A stretch of 64,000 bases of DNA from Spirochaetia bacterium. Lineage in GTDB: Bacteria; Spirochaetota; Leptospiria; Turneriellales; JAOUOS01. The position numbers and the translations under genes are program-made. Location of the stretch: contig JAOUOT010000003.1 of the NCBI GenBank assembly GCA_029880265.1, positions 62,001 through 126,000 of the forward strand. The letters run 5' to 3'. Within the stretch, counting starts at the first letter, position 1. Each line of letters opens with the position of its first letter. The notes beneath the pieces are model-generated. The model did not search any database. It was not told the DNA's origin and worked only from the letters and a program-made list of their open reading frames with translations. This document shows, one piece after another, positions 56,090 to 64,000 of this stretch.

Positions 56090-57760
56090 ATGCAATATAC
56101 AAATACTCAAAAATGGCGAAAATGTACCTATTTTTTTATATTTCTGATAAATGCCTTAAATCTTTTTTGCCATGATGAAACAAACAACCCGGCGAATACC
56201 ATAGACCTTTCAGACGGATGGAAGTTTATTACCAAAAATTCAAACGAATTCAAAAATCCCGAATATAATGACGCTGAATGGGAACCTATTTTATCTGGTA
56301 AAAGCTGGGAATCTCAGGGTTATCAAGATTATGACGGAACAGCATGGTACCGTCTGCGATTTGATCTTTCTAAAGACTTGAATTTGAAAACATATGGCAT
56401 AAATCTTGGTCAAATTGACGATGTTGACGAAACGTATTTAAACGGCATTTTAATTGGTCAAACGGGCAGCAGCTATCCTGAATATAACCCTAAGCCTGAA
56501 ATAATCAGAATTTATAATATACCCCGCGAAATACTAAAACCAGCCAACAATATTCTCGCGATTAGGGTAACAGATCAAGGGGGGGCAGGCGGTCTGAAAA
56601 ACGGCAAACCCATAATCGCAGATTTTGAAAGTTTAGTAGAAGATCAAAAGGTCTATGATATTACAACAGTGTTATTAGCGGCCATCTTTTTGACTTTTGC
56701 AATAATTTCGTTCATAGTGTATGCTAATGTACAGGGGAGCGCTCAAAGTTTGTATTTGTTTATATTTCTATTTTTATTTTTATTAGGCATTGTAGCCTTT
56801 AATTTCTCAAATTTTCGTTTTATCGTATATGATAATTTCGTTTTCTGGAACAGAATACAGATATTAGCGGCATTCTATGCGGCGCCTGTTTATCTGTTTT
56901 TATTACATGAATTTTTTGGAATAAAACACAATAAAGAATTAAAAATATATTTATGGTTTTGTCATATTTTAGCGGTTTTATTAATGGGGCATCTTATACT
57001 TATAAAAGCAATGATTCTTAAAAAGAATGAATTTCATGATTATCTCGTAATCTTTTTATTCGCACCCTCTTTATTGTACCCTATTTTAGAAACAATTAAA
57101 ATAGGATACAACCAGAAACGATATAAGAGAAACTTATTTTTATTTACGGCGACAATACTTTTGGTTTCTGCCGTTATCAATGATATTGTTCTTTTTTACT
57201 TTGAGCCAAAATACAGATTTCGGGTTATGCACTACGGTTTTTTGTTTTTTTTCTTCGCGGTAATCTATAGCGTATCTTTTAGTTTTTCACGCGACAAAGA
57301 GAACAAAGAAAAAGCATTTAATAACGGCAAAGATAAGAGCTCTAAGATATATTCAAAAAGCAAACTAAAACCGCTTGATGTCGCCAGAATTGAAAAATCC
57401 CTGGAAATTCTAATCAGTAAAGAAAAAATTTTCACGCACCCTGATATTAGTCTCGAAAAATTATCTGACCTTATAAATGCCACGCCGCACCAGCTTTCAG
57501 AATATATAAATACCGTATTAAATACGACTTTTTCAAATTATATTCGAAAATACAGGCTTGAACAATCAAAAAAGATGCTTCTTGAACATCCCGAAAAAAC
57601 AGTGCTTGATATTGCTTATGACTCGGGTTTTAACGGAGCGTCTACATTTTTTACGGCCTTTCAAGAAGAAGCAGGCATTAGCCCAAATAAATATCGAAAA
57701 CAAAATATAGCGTTGTCAAAAAATCGTAAAAACGACGTTGACCTTCAAATTGAATTTTAA
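56090..57760 (+). CDS. membrane receptor-regulator: 7TMR-DISM with AraC-type DNA-binding domain
   Basis: This protein of about 556 residues has an N-terminal hydrophobic segment, then a jelly-roll extracytoplasmic domain (about 35-185; DLSDGWKFI, WYRLRFDLS, YLNGILIGQTGSS). Seven membrane helices follow (about 195-400), and an AraC helix-turn-helix pair (about 440-540; LEKLSDLINATPHQLSEYIN and TVLDIAYDSGFNGASTFFTAFQEEAGISPNKYR). It would sense a ligand outside and act on DNA at the membrane. The ATG at 56090 has AGGA six bases upstream; a TTG opens the frame at 56033. Target genes could be the adjacent giant lipoproteins, which is only inference. Confidence 0.85.
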   Translation: MQYTNTQKWRKCTYFFIFLINALNLFCHDETNNPANTIDLSDGWKFITKNSNEFKNPEYNDAEWEPILSGKSWESQGYQDYDGTAWYRLRFDLSKDLNLKTYGINLGQIDDVDETYLNGILIGQTGSSYPEYNPKPEIIRIYNIPREILKPANNILAIRVTDQGGAGGLKNGKPIIADFESLVEDQKVYDITTVLLAAIFLTFAIISFIVYANVQGSAQSLYLFIFLFLFLLGIVAFNFSNFRFIVYDNFVFWNRIQILAAFYAAPVYLFLLHEFFGIKHNKELKIYLWFCHILAVLLMGHLILIKAMILKKNEFHDYLVIFLFAPSLLYPILETIKIGYNQKRYKRNLFLFTATILLVSAVINDIVLFYFEPKYRFRVMHYGFLFFFFAVIYSVSFSFSRDKENKEKAFNNGKDKSSKIYSKSKLKPLDVARIEKSLEILISKEKIFTHPDISLEKLSDLINATPHQLSEYINTVLNTTFSNYIRKYRLEQSKKMLLEHPEKTVLDIAYDSGFNGASTFFTAFQEEAGISPNKYRKQNIALSKNRKNDVDLQIEF

Positions 57761-57954
57761 TCTGCAAACTGCAAAAAAAAATATTCAGGATTATAATCTT
57801 GAACGACAAATGAAAAAACTTAGGATATAAATATTCGTTTGTTTCTTCGCGGCGTCTTGACCTGTCTAAGGGGGGATATATTTTAGGGAAGTAACATTAG
57901 AGATGGTGAATTTTGACGTACTGCCAAAAGCATAACAAAAGGGTGAGATGAGAA

Positions 57955-57988
57955 CCCCCTCTCCAGAAATGGAGGGGGCGGGGGGGGT
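57955..57988 (+). repeat. GC-rich hairpin and G-tract in the leader of the giant lipoprotein gene
   Basis: CCCCTCTCC pairs with GGAGGGGG around the loop AGAAAT (57957-57978), followed by a long G-run (to about 57988). The element ends 18 bases before the ATG at 58006. It stands out in an AT-rich genome and might fold in the mRNA leader or come from a dispersed repeat. Confidence 0.55.
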
Positions 57989-58005
57989 CAAGTAAGAGGC
58001 AACAA

Positions 58006-61000
58006 ATGAAAAAAACAAAATACAATAAAACCTTGACCCACGGCTATGGTTCGACAACGCGGCTATTGAGCCTGTCGAAATGCACCACAGGTAGCCGTGG
58101 GCTAGCAACACTAATTCTAACCCTACTATTATCAACATGCGGCGATACATCCACCACCGATCTCTTAAACGGCGAATTTGTTAACAAGCTGGCAGATACT
58201 TCGCCGCCTACGATTATTACGCCTTTAAGCGGCGCGACCACGGGGCTTTCGGTTCCTTTGCAGTGGACATCAAAAGACGGCGCCTCAAGTTATACTATCG
58301 AAGTGGCAACAGACTCTGCTTTTACAAACCAGATTACGGGCAGCCCTTTTACGGTAACTTCGGCAAGTATGGTATTGCCGCTTTTTGAGGGCAATTTTTA
58401 TTACTGGCGCGTGCGGGCCAATACCACCGAAGAGGGCCAATACGGCGAAGGAACTTTTAACGCGCTTGATTCGGTGGTTTATGTTTACTGCCCTTCAACA
58501 CATGCTTATTGCAGCGACACAGATATTCACGCTGACGGTACCAATATCATTGCCGTGGGCCATAAAGCAGGCCCCTATCGCACTATCGCGGGAGGCATTG
58601 CCGAGGCGGTTCGTCTGGGTAAAAGCGAGGTTCGCATCGCCGGCAGGGGCGACGACGGGCTGGGTAATTCCGTGCCTTATACAGAAACTATTATTATAAA
58701 AGACGGGGTAAGCGTAACGGGCGGGTATGATTCTGCTTTTACGGCCAAAGATACATCCGCAGTTGCTAATCAGGTTGTGATTGAAAGCGCCAGTAGTTAT
58801 GTGGCCTATGCGCAGGGAGTAACGCGAACGACGGTTGTTGATAGTATCAGTTTTGTAAATACGTCTATTGGTTTGAGCGCCAGTTATGGCGTCATTGTAG
58901 AAGGCAGCAACGCCAATCTTCTTTTTAATAATATTCAAAGTAATGGAGGTACCGGAGCCAGCGCATATGGGTTTTCAATTACTAATTACTCGCAGCCGCA
59001 AATTAAAAACAGTTCTATCACCACCGGCAATTCATCCGTCAAAGCGGTCGGCATCTGGAATGATTTTAGTTCATTGCCGACCCTTGATTCTGTGGCTATC
59101 ACCACCGGCCTCTCTACCGTAACTGTGGGTATCTTAAACCAGCCGGGCAGCAATTCCGGGGTGATTATGACAAACAGTTCTATAGTGACTTCAGATGCGA
59201 CAGACTATTCGGTAGGCATTGGCGGCATTAATACTGCTGGCGGGTATGGCGAAATACAAAATTCTTCGATTACCACAGGCATGGTATCATTGGGAGCAGC
59301 CTACGGAATGAAAATGGAAAATGGATTTTCTTTGAATAATAAAATTGTCATCAACAAGAGCGGAACATACTATGGTATGATCGAATTTTGCAACAGTTCA
59401 TCGCCCGTTTTTGTTAATATCAGCCAAAACCTGCTTTCTTCTCTTTCTTCGGGAAGCGGCAAAGGAGTACATGTTTGCAATCACTATAGCGCAGATATCA
59501 TCAACATAACAGAGAATACCATTTCTATTGGGGGCACCTTCTCTAAAGGAATCGAAGTAGGGGGCAACGCTATCAGTAATAGCGGTATAACCATCAAAAA
59601 CAATATTGTCTATGAAAATGGGATATCACTTTATGACAGCGGAATATCACTTGATCAAACAAATGTTTCATCAATCGACAATAACCTGATATTTAATATG
59701 CATTCACTGGCTGAGTTTGGAAAACTCGAATATTCATCTATTTGCGATGGATATAAAACAGCTTCTACAGAGGGCACATTTGGTGGAGATAATATTGCCA
59801 ACTTAACAATTGATCATGGATTATTTGAAAATAAGGTATATGATGTAGCCGCCTCAACAGATGGTTCACGTTTGTATGTTGCTTCACACACTGGCCTATC
59901 CATTAGCACAGATGGCGGAATTTCCTTTGTTCATAAGACGACAGCCGAAGGCCTTCCTGTTGGGCTACTTAGACATATTGCGGTAAAATTTGGGGCTACA
60001 CAGAGTACAGACAAAGTATACTTGGCTACTGAAAATGGTCTTGCTATATCTATAGATGGCGGCAATTCATGGTCAATTAAAACTGTAGATAACACGGGCA
60101 GTTGCTCTGACGGGATATCGATAACTTTGGCTGCCTGCAATGCCGCAACGGCAATCTGGACATACGGAATGAAAAATAATTATATTTGGGATGTAGTTTT
60201 AATACCCGGGGCAGACCCTACCAACGATGTTCTTTACCTTGCAACTGCATGGGGTTTGTCAATATCTCTGAATGGGGGAAGTAACTGGACAACAAAAGGG
60301 TCGGCCGATGGACTGGGCTCCAGTTATAATTATGCAGTATCTGTTATTGCGGGTGGTACAACAGAAACAAATACCATATATGCCTCTACCAGAGGGGGTA
60401 TTTCTGTTTCTGGCGATAATGGAGCCACATGGGTTACTTATACAGTTGCCAACGGATTGCCTTCTGACTATGTATACCATACTGAAGTTGGCGCTTCTGG
60501 CAGACTCTATGCTGCGACATTCTTCGGATTGGGCATATCTAACGACAATGGAGCCACATGGGTCACCAAAGGAATTTCTGACGGATTACCTGCTGAAAAC
60601 ATTCGCAGTGTCTCAGAAATTAATAATGTGGTATATGCAGCATCCTGGGGCGGAGGTATTGGTATTTCGGGAGATTTTGGAAATACATGGTCAAAATTAC
60701 AGATGAAAGATGGTCTTGGCTCAAATTTAGTTGAAAATCTTTTTTTCAATGGAACAAATATATATATATCCACTTATGATGGTTTGTCTATTCTTAGCAG
60801 TCCGTCTTTTTCTTTTTCAACTGTTGTTACGGGTCTTGCTTCTAATAATTTGAACAATATTATAAGTTCCGGTACCTATATTCTTGCATCGGCATTTGAT
60901 GTTAATGGAGCCCTGCTTATCTCCAGTGACCAGGGAGCGACATGGGTCAACAAAACAATGGCAGATGGTTTGCAAAACAACAATATCTATGATGTGTTTT

Positions 61001-61959
61001 CAACAGGATCTGAAATATATGCAATTTCTCATAAAGATGCGGTTAGCTCTCAGGCCATTTCAAAATCAATTGACAAGGGCACAACTTGGAACATACGTGA
61101 GACACTTGGGTTGTATAGCAGTTTTGGCGCAGGAAACCTAATGTATTTTGGCGGGTATTCGGGTTTATACATCTCTAATGATGGCGGAAGCGTCCTTCTA
61201 AGAAAAACCGAAGCAGATGGTCTTGCTGGCGCCTACAACGAAGATGTTTTCATGCGGGATAATATAATATACGCAGGCGGCGTATCTGGCCTTTCTGTTT
61301 CGCGCGATATGGGGCAGGTATGGCAAATATATACGAGTCTAGATGGTCTGGGCTCAAGTGTCATACAAGGCATCTTTGCAAAAAATAATTCTGTTTACCT
61401 TGGTACCGCTGGCGGCGCATCTATTTCTCTCGATAATGGCGAATCATGGGTAAATTATACCACTATCAATGGCCTTGGCAGCGATGACGTTAAAAGGATA
61501 GTTTCTTATGGGTCTACTCTTTATGCGGCCACATCAAACGGCATGGCGGTGTCTGTAGATAACGGAGCAAGTTGGAAAAACTATACGACTACCGATGGAC
61601 TTAGTTCTAATATTTTGCGGGATATTTTTGTAAACAGTTCCGGCATCTATATGGCAACGGCCAATGGCATAACCATGGCACAATCGAACGCGAAGTGTAA
61701 CTCTCTATTAAGTAATTCTGACATTGGCAACGCCGCCCCCGGCTTCCCTACAGGCAACAAGACTGCCGTCTATACTACCGATGTCTTTGACACTGTAAAT
61801 CTCCCTGTCTATGATCCGCTTGATCCCGCTACATGGCGTATAAAACCAAACGGCCCTGCCGACCTCGACGCCTCGGGCGGCTGGACTACAGGCGACATTG
61901 GCGCCGATGCGACAAGCGCGGGTGTTCCCAAGGGCCTAACGACGGGGGCGGGATGGTGA
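58006..61959 (+). CDS. giant lipoprotein with beta-helix and Asp-box repeat domains
   Basis: This protein of 1317 residues has a long basic signal region ending in the lipobox LLSTC at about residue 46. An Ig-like/FN3-like module follows (about 62-140; PPTIITPLSGATTGLSVPLQW). Next is a right-handed beta-helix (about 170-600; many N-x-I-x-N turns). The C-terminal half (about 610-1250) has about 13 repeats of 40-50 residues with an Asp-box-like core S-x-D-x-G-x-(S/T)W and a trailing DGL/NGL, as in propeller sialidase-like repeats. It is probably surface exposed. The first 90 residues are almost identical to the next gene. AGAGG precedes the ATG. Confidence 0.85.
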   Translation: MKKTKYNKTLTHGYGSTTRLLSLSKCTTGSRGLATLILTLLLSTCGDTSTTDLLNGEFVNKLADTSPPTIITPLSGATTGLSVPLQWTSKDGASSYTIEVATDSAFTNQITGSPFTVTSASMVLPLFEGNFYYWRVRANTTEEGQYGEGTFNALDSVVYVYCPSTHAYCSDTDIHADGTNIIAVGHKAGPYRTIAGGIAEAVRLGKSEVRIAGRGDDGLGNSVPYTETIIIKDGVSVTGGYDSAFTAKDTSAVANQVVIESASSYVAYAQGVTRTTVVDSISFVNTSIGLSASYGVIVEGSNANLLFNNIQSNGGTGASAYGFSITNYSQPQIKNSSITTGNSSVKAVGIWNDFSSLPTLDSVAITTGLSTVTVGILNQPGSNSGVIMTNSSIVTSDATDYSVGIGGINTAGGYGEIQNSSITTGMVSLGAAYGMKMENGFSLNNKIVINKSGTYYGMIEFCNSSSPVFVNISQNLLSSLSSGSGKGVHVCNHYSADIINITENTISIGGTFSKGIEVGGNAISNSGITIKNNIVYENGISLYDSGISLDQTNVSSIDNNLIFNMHSLAEFGKLEYSSICDGYKTASTEGTFGGDNIANLTIDHGLFENKVYDVAASTDGSRLYVASHTGLSISTDGGISFVHKTTAEGLPVGLLRHIAVKFGATQSTDKVYLATENGLAISIDGGNSWSIKTVDNTGSCSDGISITLAACNAATAIWTYGMKNNYIWDVVLIPGADPTNDVLYLATAWGLSISLNGGSNWTTKGSADGLGSSYNYAVSVIAGGTTETNTIYASTRGGISVSGDNGATWVTYTVANGLPSDYVYHTEVGASGRLYAATFFGLGISNDNGATWVTKGISDGLPAENIRSVSEINNVVYAASWGGGIGISGDFGNTWSKLQMKDGLGSNLVENLFFNGTNIYISTYDGLSILSSPSFSFSTVVTGLASNNLNNIISSGTYILASAFDVNGALLISSDQGATWVNKTMADGLQNNNIYDVFSTGSEIYAISHKDAVSSQAISKSIDKGTTWNIRETLGLYSSFGAGNLMYFGGYSGLYISNDGGSVLLRKTEADGLAGAYNEDVFMRDNIIYAGGVSGLSVSRDMGQVWQIYTSLDGLGSSVIQGIFAKNNSVYLGTAGGASISLDNGESWVNYTTINGLGSDDVKRIVSYGSTLYAATSNGMAVSVDNGASWKNYTTTDGLSSNILRDIFVNSSGIYMATANGITMAQSNAKCNSLLSNSDIGNAAPGFPTGNKTAVYTTDVFDTVNLPVYDPLDPATWRIKPNGPADLDASGGWTTGDIGADATSAGVPKGLTTGAGW
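58033..58314 (+). repeat. first copy of a 282-bp direct repeat (lipoprotein leader)
   Basis: Bases 58033-58314 match 62074-62355 at a constant offset of 4041 with no gap and about 90-92% identity by eye. The repeat covers most of the signal peptide and the first Ig-like module. It also contains a TTCGACA...TGTCGAA inverted repeat at about 58050-58079, of the kind found in dispersed intergenic palindromes. Confidence 0.85.
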
Positions 61960-61968
61960 GCGGTAATA

Positions 61969-62006
61969 TTTTGTTAGCCACAGATTTAAATCTGTGGCTA
62001 ACAAAA
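61969..62006. repeat. perfect 38-bp palindrome between the two lipoprotein genes
   Basis: The arm TTTTGTTAGCCACAGATTT (61969-61987) is followed without a loop by its exact complement (61988-62006). It begins 10 bases after the stop of the first lipoprotein gene. It can act as a terminator on the plus strand, though only four or five T/A residues flank it, or as a mobile palindromic repeat. Confidence 0.9.
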
Positions 62007-62046
62007 AGTATGAATAAAATATTTAGATCAAGAAAAGGAGAAAAAA

Positions 62047-64000
62047 ATGATAAAAACAAAATTATTTAAAAACTTGGCCCATGGCTATGGTTCGACAACG
62101 CGGATATTGAGCCTGTCGAAATGCGCCACAGGTAGCCGTTGGCTAGTTGCGATAGTTCTAACCCTACTGCTATCAACCTGCGGCGATACATCCACCACCG
62201 ATCTCTTAAACGGTGAATTTGTCAACAAGCTAGCAGATACTTCACCGCCTACGATTATTACGCCTTTAAGCGGCGCGACCACGGGGCTTTCGGTACCTTT
62301 GCAGTGGACATCAAAAGACGGCGCTTCAAATTATACGGTCGAAGTAGCGACAGACGCCAATTTTAATAACTTGATCAGCGGCAGTCCTTTTCAGGTAGAA
62401 GCGCCCCTCACATCTTATGTGTTAACGCTGGGTACTGGCGGCACTTACTACTGGAGAGTTCGTGCAGATACCACAGAAACTGGCTTATACGGGATATCAC
62501 ATATTGAAGCATTGAGCGGAACCATTTATGTGTACTGCCCGGCTACTACGACTACCTGTAATGATGCAGGAGCAATTGGACATCCAAGTAAGCCTTTTCA
62601 AACTATCAGTGGGGCCATGAATGAAGCCTCTAGGCTTGGCTATAAAAACATAAAAGTGGCCACACGTGGATCAGAAACCTCGTATGCTGAAACCATCAAA
62701 CTCAAAGATGGAATTACTCTAAGTGGCGCCTATAACGCAGACTTTAAATCGCAAGATATGATTAATAATAAAACATCCATTGCGTCTTCAAACCCCTATG
62801 CCATTCTAGGAGAATACATATATACACCAACAGTAATTGAAGGATTCTCCATTGAACAGACAGGTCTTAACTTAACTACATCTACTGCTATTAAGTTGAA
62901 TGAGTGTTATGGTAATCTGACGGTGAGCAACAACGCCATTCATGCAGGAAGCGCCAATACGTTTAGTGCAGGAATTCACCTGACAAATAGCCGTGTGATC
63001 ATAATCAATAATCATATAACAGGAGGTATTGGATCTCCAGAAAATGCATTTGGTATTCATAACAGCGATAACAGTATCATAACCGAACTATCTGGCAACA
63101 CTATCGAAGCAGGAAGCGGAAAAATCACTTATGGAGTTTCACAAATTTCCTCAACTGGTACGGTATCCGGATCAGGAACAGGAACAATTGAGAGCATGAC
63201 GAATAATACAATCCATGGAGGAAGCGGAGAGTTTAACTCATATGCAGTTTATGGAGGATACATTACAATCATCACCGGCAATAATATTCATGGGGGAAAC
63301 AGCATTAGCGGGCAGACTACAGGAATTCAATCTCCACAAGTCGAATTAATTTCTGACAACAATATATATGGAGGAGATCCTGTTTCGGAATTTAAAAGTT
63401 CTTACGGAATTTCACAGGGGATATATACGGACATTGTCAACAACACCATTGAAGGCGGATCAGGGTATATACCTGTTGGTCTCTACAACAACTGGGGAAC
63501 CATTGGAAATATTTCGAATAATACCATAATTGGCCGAGGGGCGCCAAAAACCGGCGGCGCCAGTTCTTATGGCATTCTGCAGAAAGGTACGTTATCGAGC
63601 ATCTCAAACAATATTATTTACGGAGGCTACAGCGAATCAACATCATCTGGAATTTATATTCTTAATGAAGTCACATCTATTACCGGAAACACAATCTATT
63701 CGGGAACAGCTTCAAAAAATCTAGGTAAAGCATACGGAATATACAATGCAGCTGGCGTAGATTTTATCATAAATAATACAATTATTGCTCAGAAAGCGAC
63801 TACAACCATGGGAATCTATGAAGCTGGCGGGGCGATTGTTATTGCCAATAATACCATCAGTGGCGGATCAGCTACCGGAAGCGCCTGGGGAATTTACTTA
63901 AAATCACCCCCTGCAAACATAATTAATAATATAATTTATGCAGCCGGGGTTAATAACACACGTTATGGTATTTATGAAGAATTAAGCGCCAGTAATCCAG
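62047..64000 (+). CDS. giant lipoprotein paralogue with right-handed beta-helix, 3' end outside the window
   Basis: The frame is open from the ATG at 62047 to the window end (651 codons). AAGGAG lies six bases upstream. The signal region, lipobox LLSTC and Ig-like module match the previous gene closely. The passenger differs: from about residue 170 it is a long parallel beta-helix of about 20-residue turns (NNTIHGGSG, NNIYGG, NNIIYGG, NTIYSG). No Asp-box repeats appear in the visible part. It is probably exported to the outer surface. Where the protein ends is unknown. Confidence 0.85.
   Translation, partial: MIKTKLFKNLAHGYGSTTRILSLSKCATGSRWLVAIVLTLLLSTCGDTSTTDLLNGEFVNKLADTSPPTIITPLSGATTGLSVPLQWTSKDGASNYTVEVATDANFNNLISGSPFQVEAPLTSYVLTLGTGGTYYWRVRADTTETGLYGISHIEALSGTIYVYCPATTTTCNDAGAIGHPSKPFQTISGAMNEASRLGYKNIKVATRGSETSYAETIKLKDGITLSGAYNADFKSQDMINNKTSIASSNPYAILGEYIYTPTVIEGFSIEQTGLNLTTSTAIKLNECYGNLTVSNNAIHAGSANTFSAGIHLTNSRVIIINNHITGGIGSPENAFGIHNSDNSIITELSGNTIEAGSGKITYGVSQISSTGTVSGSGTGTIESMTNNTIHGGSGEFNSYAVYGGYITIITGNNIHGGNSISGQTTGIQSPQVELISDNNIYGGDPVSEFKSSYGISQGIYTDIVNNTIEGGSGYIPVGLYNNWGTIGNISNNTIIGRGAPKTGGASSYGILQKGTLSSISNNIIYGGYSESTSSGIYILNEVTSITGNTIYSGTASKNLGKAYGIYNAAGVDFIINNTIIAQKATTTMGIYEAGGAIVIANNTISGGSATGSAWGIYLKSPPANIINNIIYAAGVNNTRYGIYEELSASNP
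62074..62355 (+). repeat. second copy of the 282-bp direct repeat (lipoprotein leader)
   Basis: This is the counterpart of 58033-58314. It again includes the TTCGACA...TGTCGAA dyad inside the signal-peptide coding sequence. Substitutions are spread along the repeat. After 62355 the two genes diverge, so the repeat ends inside the Ig-like module. Confidence 0.85.

Noticed and set aside
57866-58150. Open frame of 94 codons on the minus strand over the start of the giant lipoprotein gene
   Set aside because: It lies antisense to the leader repeat and GC-rich hairpin, has no ribosome site or recognisable domain, and the plus-strand lipoprotein gene is clearly real.
60272-60706. Open frame of 144 codons on the plus strand within the giant lipoprotein gene
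   Set aside because: It is out of frame with the Asp-box repeats and its product has no sensible composition; an artefact of the repeats.

Overview
The window is 64 kb of an AT-rich bacterial chromosome (roughly 35-40% GC by eye) and is almost completely coding. The cell is diderm and respiring. It has an LptF/LptG-type lipopolysaccharide permease, an O-antigen ligase, many lipoproteins, an F-type ATP synthase, a cbb3 oxidase and a futalosine-pathway menaquinone gene. An F-type (not V-type) ATPase, MqnD, an alternative GlmU-like enzyme, a FecR-OmpA protein and a 7TMR-DISM/AraC receptor would together suit a Leptospirales-like spirochaete. That placement is inference. I saw no rRNA, tRNA, CRISPR array, prophage or intact insertion sequence.

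Layout. 1-1811: a TPR protein cut by the window edge, and argD. 1892-5890: a tetraheme cytochrome c with an NHL-propeller lipoprotein, then a NarL-type two-component pair. 5949-12553: one long minus-strand run of envelope and core metabolism genes (GlmU-like, Lpt permease, DGK1-like kinase, pyrE, mqnD, a lipoprotein, rpe, a PASTA protein). 12777-15247: an orphan membrane protein and the rpsP-khpA-rimM-trmD operon without rplS. 15495-20256: an MBL-fold protein, and a c-di-GMP GGDEF/EAL response regulator coupled to an aldehyde dehydrogenase. 20389-27438: the atp operon (atpI-like, B, E, F, H, A, G, D, C), followed by a transposase-like remnant. 27631-34095: leuCD, trkH-trkA-hisE, rdgB and a small coiled-coil protein. 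34328-39433: the cco oxidase cluster, with twin palindromes upstream and a MITE-like element inside it. 39438-49868: polysaccharide genes, FecR-OmpA, an ADP-ribosylglycohydrolase cluster, coaD, mdh, yqgE, mnmA and a HEAT protein. 50044-55775: gyrA and mostly uncharacterised small or membrane proteins. 56090-64000: an accessory region with a membrane AraC regulator and two very large related lipoproteins, the second running off the window.

How the genes work together. Energy metabolism dominates. MqnD feeds menaquinone synthesis, Mdh supplies NADH, the cbb3 oxidase (CcoNOQP, with CcoG and CcoH for assembly) consumes electrons at low oxygen, and the ATP synthase uses the resulting gradient. TrkAH handles potassium. 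A second group builds the envelope: GlmU-like, the Lpt permease, the 4,6-dehydratase, the O-antigen ligase and the OmpA anchor. The most unusual material is at the right end. There two giant lipoproteins share a nearly identical 282-bp leader (signal peptide plus an Ig-like module) and then diverge into different repeat-rich passengers. Other points worth a second look are the twin TTAAC-N4-GTTAA sites, the one-heme CcoP, the 148-bp palindromic element between ccoP and ccoG, and a histidine-rich insertion in AtpG.
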